NCBI GenBank assembly: GCA_905221605.1 | Contig: CAJNDS010000335.1 | Location: 41,001-105,000 of the forward strand | DNA length: 64,000 nucleotides | DNA from: Symbiodinium natans | Taxonomy: Eukaryota; Sar; Dinophyceae; Suessiales; Symbiodiniaceae | Direction: 5' to 3' | Shown here: positions 44,562-53,400 of the stretch, one piece after another | How positions within the stretch are numbered: position 1 is the stretch's first letter | How the letters are laid out: the number at the start of each line of letters is the position of its first letter | Notes under the pieces: model-generated | What the model saw: only the letters and a program-made list of their open reading frames with translations | Told to the model about the DNA's origin: nothing | The model's database searches: none | Translations under genes and position numbers: made by a program

Positions 44562-45784
44562 CTTTCGGGTGTGGGTTTAGGGTTTAGGGTTTAGGGTTTA
44601 GGGTTCAGGGTTTAGGGTTTAGGGTTGAGGGTTGAGGGTTGAGGGTTTAGGGTTGAGGGTTGAGGGTTGGAGTCTAAACCCTAGAGGCCCGAAGGCCTAC
44701 ATCCTAAACCGGCCCTTCGATCGACTCTGCCTGGAATCCCGCACGTGTCCAACCCCCTAAGCCCTAAAGCCTAAACCCTAAACCCCAAACCCTAAACCCT
44801 ACACCCTAACTCATAGGAGCCTTTGGTGGTTAGGGCTCCGGACTCCCCAACGGCTCCCGATGTCTTGGGGAAGTTTGGGGGTTCCCTTTTAAGGAATTCT
44901 GGTCTGTTGGGGATGTCTATGAACCCTAAGCCCTTTATCTCGACTTCGATGGCAAAGTTCGAAGCCCCGGTCCAAAAGCGCTGCTTCGCGATTGTTTTGG
45001 TGCCTTAGGTTACCTACATTTAGCTATTTCTGGGGATTTTTTGTGCCTCAGGTTACCTAGATTTAGCTATTTCTGGGGACTTGAAGACCTGGCCAACTTC
45101 GTACAAACTGCTTGGCCATGCTGGATTGAGCTGCGTGCGGCCAGGGATTCTGGTGGTGGGGAAGGAGGTGGGAGAAGCGGGGGTTTTGGTGGGCGGGTTT
45201 AGCGGGTGAAGCGAGGTGAAGCCTAGTGGGCGGGGGATGCTTGGGTGCGGGGTAAGCGGGGGGTTGGGCGGGGCGGGGTGTCATACCCTAAGCCCGAAGC
45301 TCCCTTCTCTAGGTCTAATCGGAACGAATACCTTCAAGTGAACTCTGGTAGAGCTCACAAAAGCCCTAAACGCTAGACCTCTTGATCTTAAGCATCAAGG
45401 CTCGAAGGCCCCTCGTAGCCTCCCTAAGGATCCCACCGATACTTCCCAGGTCAAAAGCCGCTCGAAGTCCAAAGTCCTTCCTTCGCACGGCTTCGGTTTG
45501 AGGTTTAGGGCGGTTCAGGGGTTTAGGGTCCAGGGCTCTCCTCTGGGTCTCTGAAAACTCTCAACCCAAACCGCAAACCCCAAACCCCAACCCCCAACCC
45601 CCAAACCCCAAACCCTAAACCCTAAACCTAAACCCTAAACCCGAAACCCTAAGCCCGAAACCCTAAACCCTAAACCTATAAGTTCCGTGCTGCAGGCGCC
45701 CCTGCAAACACGCATGCCGAAACGAAGGCTCCCGAACCTTTTTTGGGGGTCCCTTGTTTTAGGGTTCGGGTTTAGGGTTTAGGG

Positions 45785-45994
45785 TACGGGGGCAACCGAA
45801 GGAGGACAGGGAACAAAACAGTCAACCCCAACAGAAGCCCTTGATCCCCTGGACCGACCAACACCAAACCCAGAAAGACACTTTTCCTCAGGGCGCATTG
45901 CCCAAGTTCTTGAGCCAAAAAAGATTTCCGGGTACGTTGACCCTTTCAACTCCCAACTCCAACTCCTTTCTACAATACCAGCTGCAGCTCCGCA
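45785..45994 (-). repeat. 3' LTR (210 bp)
   Basis: Identical over 210 bases to 55464-55673. On the element strand it starts TGCGGAGCTGC and ends CCCCCGTA. Carries the spliced-leader-like 12-mer at 45909-45920. Confidence 0.97.
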
Positions 45995-46004
45995 CTCCCC
46001 CTGT
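45995..46004 (-). other. Polypurine tract
   Basis: On the element strand ACAGGGGGAG directly precedes the 3' LTR (TGCGG), the expected place and composition for plus-strand priming. Confidence 0.8.
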
Positions 46005-46179
46005 CCTAGGATTTCCTAGGACACATTGGAGGTGCAGATCTTTGGCCAAAAACCGCCATTTAGGCAGCAGCCAGCTGCTTGAAATGCACATTATGGTTTT
46101 ACGTCATCCAGGACGAACCTTCAGCTCATTGGCCGAACCCCTTACCGTTGAGGATTTCTTCACCTCGCACTTGAAAAAT

Positions 46180-47970
46180 TCATGTTCCAGCGGCCCGTTC
46201 CTCACCAAGGAACTCGGCATTCACCACCCAGCCATCCTTGAGGCAATGCTTACAAAGCGTCTTAGCCCTGGGCTGTGAATATCGCAGAACATCACAGTCA
46301 CTGCTTGCGTGCATACAGTTCCCACCCACTGTTGTATACAAAGTGGCACTCGCAGGAATAACCACCACTTTCTTAACCCACAGCCTTTTATACAGCTGCC
46401 GAAAGAGGCACCATGCCAACTCCCAGAGTATAATTGCTGCCACCAAATACGCAACAAGGTCTGAATTGTTGATGACCATTTCAATACCTTGAGCCAGAAC
46501 CATCACCGTAGATGTGTTGGCGACCTTGCACACCCCTTCTTCTGAGCAAAAGAAACCAGCAGTTGACACTTCTTCGCCACCAGTTGCCATCCCTTGCAAA
46601 GATGCAGCCACCATCATGACCGCCATTGCAAACGAGGCTTTTTTCAAGTCAGTTCCTTGAACCAACAGTCTGAGACCCCAAAGTGCCTTTTGCTTTGCGT
46701 ACACCTGTCCACTCATCAACTTGGTCAACAGGTCAGCGATCATATACTCACCGCGTAGATGCGCTATCACCATATAACCACGGTCTACCAGAGACCTGAC
46801 ACCGGCTGCTCGAATTCTCAGGTGTCTTGTCCTCCAGCTTCCAGCAGGATATTGAATGATCGAGCACGTTGAAACCGAATCTGTCTATAGCACTTTTTGC
46901 AGTGATTCTTCACCTGTTCCAACCAAAGCGGCAATTATAGGGGTGCACGACTGAATCATCGTTGCTCCCTCTATGGACGCATGTAATTCAGCTTCAGCCG
47001 TACTTAAAGCCACCGTTGATTGTCTTTGTGTTGCCCACATCACTGGACAATCACCCCACACCACCACTGCTCCTGAGTGGCTCTTTTCATTTTCACCTGC
47101 CGCAAAGCTGGCATCCGCGTAGGACTCCACCACCTTAACGCCTCGTCCATAACGCAACACCTCATTTCTTTCTTTTTCGCATGTTGCGATTGCTCCGAAC
47201 GTCAGGCCTAACGTTGGAGTTGCAGCAAGGTATCGGAAAACCTCCTCAGCCTTTTTAACCACAAATCGCGGCCTTCGGGATGTCCACAAAGACAACTGGC
47301 TCGTGCAGAACGCCAAATCAGGTCGAGTTTTAATTGCCACCCAGAGGAACTCCCCTACGGCACCTTGAGCCGCTCGCAAGGAAGGAATATCTACCTCCTC
47401 TTCTTCACCTGGAGTTTCTTTCACCATTGGCAGGTTACTCCCTTTTCCAGTTTCATCGATCTGATACCCTCTTCGGTTCAGCAAATCTCTCACAAAGTCC
47501 TCCTGGTTGAGAAAGAAGCTGCCATTTCGATACCAGATTTGGACACCCAAAAACTTCAGGAATCCATCACCGCAGCCTGGACCACAGAACTCGGGTTCAG
47601 AAGTTTTCCACTCCTTCCTGATCTGTTCCAAGGCTTCCCGGAGCACTGTCATAGTCCCAGCCATCAAAAAATCATCCACGTAAAGACCCATTGTCCCTAC
47701 CAACTTGCTTGCACCTTCCGGCTTTTCTTGTGCCATAATAAGGAACAGACTTGGGTCCGCATTGGACCTCTGAAAGCTCATTGCTTGTCCATCCTTTGAC
47801 ACCCAAGACATACCTTGAAGACGTTGGTCTCGCCACTCCACCCATGCTGCAGGACTTTCGGCCAAACCGTACAAGGCCTTCCTCACAATCCACCGCTCCT
47901 CCTTTGCGCAAAGACCCAATTTCACCGCCGCCCTTGGGGGCTGCACCACCACCAAACGCCCTTCCTCTTT
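46180..47970 (-). CDS. Pol C-terminal part: reverse transcriptase, RNase H and a C-terminal extension (one in-frame stop)
   Basis: Frame +1 relative to the upstream pol ORF. It starts KEEGRLVVVQPP, then the copia-type RT motif ALYGLAESPAAWVEW, the catalytic LYVDDFLMAG (YVDD at 47671-47682), KFLGVQIW, RAAQGAVGEFLWVAIKTRPD and RNase H with ESYADASFA and ALSTAEAELHA. A TAG at 46885-46887 interrupts RNase H; the same frame then continues with RHLRIRAAGVRSLV and GEYMIADLLTKLMSG, the normal RNase H end. After that comes an unusual extension of ~160 residues: a hydrophobic stretch ASFAMAVMMVAASL, another DLVAYLVAAIILWELAWCLF and a Cys/His cluster (GGNCMHASSDC...LCKHCL). The sense of the frame on both sides of TAG suggests a single nonsense change. 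Confidence 0.9.
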
Positions 47971-47971
47971 G

Positions 47972-50452
47972 CGCCCTATTCATCGGCGCCGTCAGAAAAG
48001 CTTTGGAAATGTCTAAACCAGCGATGATCCACACCATATATGCTGCGTGCCTCACTTGACACCTGAATGTAGTTGAATCCAAACCAGGAGCGTACAGCGA
48101 GTGACGACTGAGGGACCTCGGCCCTTCATACTCTGTAGCTGCTGTTGACGAAATAAAGTTCCCACATGCACAGATACGGGCACGTCGCCTCCGTGTCCCT
48201 TGCTTCCGGGTAAACACCACCAGACTGGGAACGTACTCAATCACCGGTGCATTAGGCTCTTCCGCCAATTTGTCCAGCTTTTCTTGAGTTGTTGGTTCCA
48301 CCACCTCCAACTCTTTCACCAAAGACGTCACCTCGTCCGACAATGATTCCCTCCACTTTTCCAGCTCTTGCATGGCTTCTTGTGTAGGGATTGTTTTTGT
48401 TTGCAGGAACTCAACCTCCTCTGCTGCCTCAAGCGCGGTATTTTCTTGTACCATTTGCTGAACTTGAGCTGCTTTGACCAAAAACTTCGAGAGCTGTTCC
48501 TCAGCCCTTTTTGCTTTAACCAGCCATTCTCTAGTCTCTGATCCTTTTTCCTCATTCGACTCATTGGCCGATCCATGGAACTCGTCCAAAATGCAACATT
48601 CCTGTTCAGCAATTAGGCGTCGAATACTCAAATGCTCCTCTAGAGCCCATTGATGCGCTTCGAACACAGCGTAGTCGACTTCCTCTGCAAGGTCGTCCAG
48701 CGAGGTCTCTTTCAACGTCATTTTTAACCACTTCCTTTTTTCACCTTCTTCAGCTTGTGGTTCCGGAAGAGGAAACTTGCATTGGAGAAGATAGCACCTA
48801 TCCTTGTAGCTCAAACGCTCCATAAAAACAGGTGTGTACCCTGTCAAGGATACCCTGTTCCCTTTCCAAGGCATAGGACCATGCAGTTTTCTCGGAAAGA
48901 ACGACATGAAGTTCCAGTGGATATCGACCAATTTTCCAGGTAAGACTTTCTTCCCATAGGATTGCTCCACCACTTCAGCTCCTTCCTCTAAAACCTTTTC
49001 ATCCTCAACCCACAGCTGACCATCTTTATAGTCACCAAAGCCACACACATAATTGCAGCAATGCTTTTCATTGTGACTATCCCTATGCAATGACACCGGA
49101 GCATTGCACGAGATCTGGAGAGCAGAAAATTTGGCTTCAGGATTGTGGTGCCTCACGAATGATGCCAAATAACGACATAGCCATGGCCTTCGATGAGTCT
49201 CTTTTGTAATACCACACACTCCGCCATGAGTATAGTGGCCCAACACCAGAGCTCGCGTACTTGTGCACCAATTGTTGATACCACCTCTTCGATTCACCCT
49301 CTTTGGGTATACAATCCCTTCCAAAAGCTCCTCACAGTCCACGTAATCATACATAGACCTTTCATACATTGACTTGGCTTTTTGCTCTTCTTTTTCCAAC
49401 TGTGTTCCATCCTCAGCAGTCTCACTTTTGCAGACCAAATAAGCATTTTCATGAGGAGAACAGCAAGTCGGCCAATACTCATCACCAGGAACATTGTCCT
49501 CAACATCTGCATTTTCTTCCAGCTCCCCCAGACCCTGCATGTCATCCTCGAAAATTTCCAAGGGCGGACTCTCCCCCCGCTTGCGGAGCAAGCGCAAGGA
49601 GCCCACGTGACCACGCAGTGAAGAGGCCGGGCTTTTCGCCACCAACCGATGGCGAACTGGAGGATCGCGAGGTGGAGGCAAAGGAGGACCTTCCTCATCA
49701 GCGAACCGAAGCGCCGGTTTTTTCCCCTTGAGACGATGCTCTGGAGGAGAAGGCTCCTGTTCTTCTACCACCCCTTCCAGCTCCAATTCAGGCGGTTCCT
49801 TTATATTAGAAAAAATCGTAGTGCAGGGAAACAACACCAGTTCATCCGGATCTTTTGCAGTCCCTTGAGCTTCCACCCAATAACCACCAGGTAGGTCATC
49901 GCATGGACCCAAAAGAAGCGCGGGCTGCGTACGATCGACCCATTGCCGACCTTTCTTTGTTCCATCCGGACCCAGCAACTCCCACGGACGACGTTTGACT
50001 TGAATCTGAGCACCAAAGGGAAGCAATGCTTTAGGATTTAACCCCAACTCCCTTTCAGCTTTCTGCCACCGTAACATTGACCAATGGCGAGCAGCCAGTG
50101 CCCAGTACGCCGGCCCGAGTCGCGCCTCCTTTAAGAGCGACCTGACACCACGTTTGAATAAACCCACACATGCTTCAGCGCGCCCATTTGTTTGCGGGAC
50201 TCCAGGATCACCAGTGGTCCTATATATCAGACGAGTTTCACAAAAGGACCGGAAGCGCGCATTGACAAACTCCCCCGCTCGATCTGAGTGGATTCTCAAC
50301 ACCGGATACCCATGTCTCTGCAAGCGCACCATCATTCTTTGAACTGCCGACAGAACAGTTGTTTGCTGCTTGTCCACAATCGGCTCCACCATAACGAAGT
50401 TGATCATACGGACAGGTTGGGTCAAGTGGTCCTTCAGTTCCTTCCAGGATTT
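47972..50452 (-). CDS. Pol middle part: integrase core, 2OG-oxygenase-like domain, RT start
   Basis: Opens after a TGA at 50453-50455. With TTG at 50425 as residue 1: integrase core LRIHSDRAGEF (D48) and QTNGRAEACVGLFKR (E84), i.e. D-D(35)E spacing complete except for the first Asp, which lies in the upstream ORF; then a proline-rich linker; an acidic segment; the 2OG-Fe(II)-like domain (about 385-540, with HRD, H515, R524); a helical coiled-coil-like segment (600-720); and the RT start KQGTRRRRARICACGN and LDISKAFLTAP (position ~806). At 47971 the frame is lost and RT continues in the +1 frame (next entry to the left). The last ~100 codons of the uninterrupted ORF, down to 47672, are out-of-frame. 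Catalytic residues of integrase are intact. Confidence 0.88.
48806..49273 (-). other. 2OG-Fe(II) dioxygenase-like domain inside Pol
   Basis: Between integrase and reverse transcriptase. The iron and 2-oxoglutarate ligands of the double-stranded beta-helix fold can be read: VSLHRDSHN (H-x-D), GQLWVED strand, KLHGPMPWKG (distal His) and NRVSLTGY (Arg). Such folds in DNA/RNA-acting enzymes (AlkB, TET/JBP) oxidise methylated bases; that the substrate here is nucleic acid is inference. The frame is intact through the whole domain. Confidence 0.6.
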
Positions 50453-50460
50453 TCAGAAGC

Positions 50461-53400
50461 TTAGATTTTCAACACCTCTGCCTCCAGAACTGGCGCAGGT
50501 TCCACCGGCGCAGAGTCTTCCTCCTCGAAGTTAGCGACTGCATCGCCTAACCATTCTCCGACACCAGCACCTTCATCTGCCACCTGATCTTCCACCTCAT
50601 CCGCATCTTCCTCCTTTTCCGGAGGGCGACCCACATTGGGATCCAACATTGGAAACTGATACACACCAATAACAGCGTGTCGTGGCTTCTGCTGGTGAGC
50701 ATCCTTTGAACACTTGTATGGACCCGCTAAGTCCAATGATAAAGTGTAAGCATCCCCATGCTTCCGCCTCAAATGGCGACGCTCTTTTCCAGCGGCAGAC
50801 ACACAGATTTGACAATCACGTCTGAAAGGAATATGCCCCCTGGGGCAATGGTCACGGAAAGCTCGCTCCTCAGCTGTCAACCTCCGTAACGTCCCTTCTC
50901 GTTTTTCCTTTTTTAACACCATAGCTTCCCGTTCAGCGTCGCTCTCATGCAACCATTGTGCCAACCTGTGACGTATTCTTTTAACCAATCCAAACGCCCA
51001 TCGCGCCCATATGGAGGATTGTCCAATACGCTCTTCCAGGGTAGAAGCGAATGTTGCTGACCACGGAACAACCACACGAACCTGTTCCAACGATTCCCAT
51101 AGTTCCATATCAGACACCAGGAAAGTCGTAGGTTTCACCAGAGCATGTCCCAACGCTCCTTGATCAAAATGTGCAGCGTGCATTCCATAACGCTCACAAA
51201 AGCTTTTCACCTCTGGCCAACTCCAGAAGGTAGGACTTGAGAACCCTTCCTGAGAACCATCCACCAGATCCTCAGCACTCAAGACCGTTTTGCCGTTCTG
51301 AGAGAAATCTTTCCCTATGAGTTCAGGGTCCCCAGGGCTTTCCATGCCAAAGAAGACAGAACTCCCATTAATGACTTCAGCAGTTCCACACCTTGAATGC
51401 ACCGCCACGTCATATAGGAAAAGCATCTTCAGAAGTAAAACACCATCCTTTTGAGCTACTTCTTGATGTGGCCAAGGAAGACTTTTTAACCCCAAACGTT
51501 CAGGCCCACAGCGTCGGCGTAATACAGGTGGACCACCGTCTTCACCTCTCAACCTTGACACTGTCCTGCATGGAGGTCCTCCAACCACAGCAACCACCTT
51601 TCCTTCAGCCGCCAGATGCAGAAGATACTTCCAGACGCTCGAATTATGTAGGTCACCGCCTTTTGTCAAATCCAGCTCCAGTACCTCCACATCCCGACTG
51701 GGAAAATGCCATTTTTGTTTCCCCGAAAATAGGTGTACCACCACCCTTTTTACTCGTGCCAGCCGTCTCCTTTTATGACGGTTGAAAGGCAACGCCGCAA
51801 TATCTCCACGTGGCAACAGCTCCATCAGCATATTTTCTGGTATATCCCCATAATACCACCGAAGAAATCTCCAGCATGCCTGGACGAACTCCTCCTCATT
51901 CGCTGACGCTGTCCGCGCTGCGCTTTGCAACGACGTTTTTACAGCCACCTCGTTGTCCGTATTCGGACACCCTTGAACCATACGTGCCACCTTCAAAGCT
52001 TGCTTTGGTGAGCACCAATCCATTTCATCAATGATCTGAAGCGCCACCTCCTTTTCCAAACAAGGGCACCCATTCAGATCACGAACGCGAAGTTCCCCCA
52101 GAACAGGATGTGAGGCTGTGCACTTGCCACCACGCCACTGAACTCTGAGACCAACCAAGGCGCTCGCTTTGCCAATTGGCACTAGTGGATCTACCATTTC
52201 AGGAGTTACCAGGGTCCCACCTGGGGTAATACACATCTCCCGAGATCCAACAGCTAAAGACACCAACACCTTTTGCTGCGGAAGCTGTTCTCCAGGACGA
52301 AGTGATCTGAGAGGATGTGATGCTCCCGAGTCCAACATGCCCATTCCCGAACACTCATTGGTGTCAGAAACCCTGGCCACATGTAGAACGCATACTCCTC
52401 GGCCTTCTCCCTGCTTCGGCAACAACGTGGCATCCGACGAACCGACTCCACAGTCCGCCCTTCCATTCCTCCATTGAGAATGGGACCAAGACGCACGCTG
52501 CCTTTCAGCATGCAAAACCATTTTTTCAGCTGTTTTGTAATCCATAACCAAACAGCCATGTTCAAACCACAAGAGCTGGTCCAGCGAAGATTTTGCACCC
52601 ACGTGACACATCCCATTGATCACAGTGAGGTTCGCCCCAAACTCCAAAATCAACCAGAGAGGGATAATCAGGGGCCCATTGTCTTCCCTAATCAACGTCC
52701 CTTTCTCTGTAATCCTCATTGTCACACCACCAAGCGCGCTTTGCACCATAACAGTAGTGTCTGGTAAACATTCCCATGGAAAAAGCGTCCGCACAAGATG
52801 CGTAGCAGCTGTATCCACCAACGCCACTCTCCCTTCCTGCTGAAGCAGCCCAGAGCCACATAACATTCGAACACTGGGATCCCCGCTTGATGCCGACTGT
52901 TCTGATGACAGCTTCATAGATTTCAGCACTTCTAACGCTTCAACAAGGACCTGATTGGCCGTTGATGGCGATGAGGGACTTGCAGAACCTTTATCCAATC
53001 CCGCATTAGCCGTCTCATCTCCCCCTTCAGCTACCTCTGCCTTTTTGGCATTTCCCCATTTCGCACCTTTGCCGCCCTTTCCCCCTTTGGGAGAATTCCC
53101 TTTAGATCTACTTCTCTCAGGATTTGAGTCCACATTGGAACTTGCACCGTCCTTATATGGACATTGCGGCTGCAGATGGCCAACGGCCCCACACTCAAAA
53201 CATCTTCCTCGCTCAAGGGAGTCTTTGTCATGGCGAAATTTGCAGCGGGATCCGAACTTGCAGCCTGCATCTGTCTTCCCATATATCCAACAGGAAGGAC
53301 GTTCACCATCTCCGCTGTACCTTTTTCCTTTCCCTTTGCCTTTGTCACCCTCCTCTGTCTCGTCACCAGTTCCCTTTTGGGCCTTGTTTAACCTTGCCCT

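Larger units (their letters stand above)
43349..45784. repeat. Telomere-like mosaic left of the retrotransposon
   Basis: TTTAGGG at 43349-43375, 44573-44668 and 45758-45784 (the retrotransposon target); CCCTAAA at 44384-44470 and 45580-45680. The stretch 43740-44150 is unique without a gene. GC-rich 45120-45280 is low complexity. Confidence 0.8.

Noticed and set aside
47672-47971. C-terminal end of the middle pol frame
   Set aside because: After base 47971 this frame is no longer reverse transcriptase; the correct RT sequence runs in the +1 frame.
50425-50470. Programmed -1 frameshift between the first and second pol frames
   Set aside because: The -1 frame meets a TGA at 50453-50455 before joining, so a single frameshift cannot connect them, and the site lies inside integrase.
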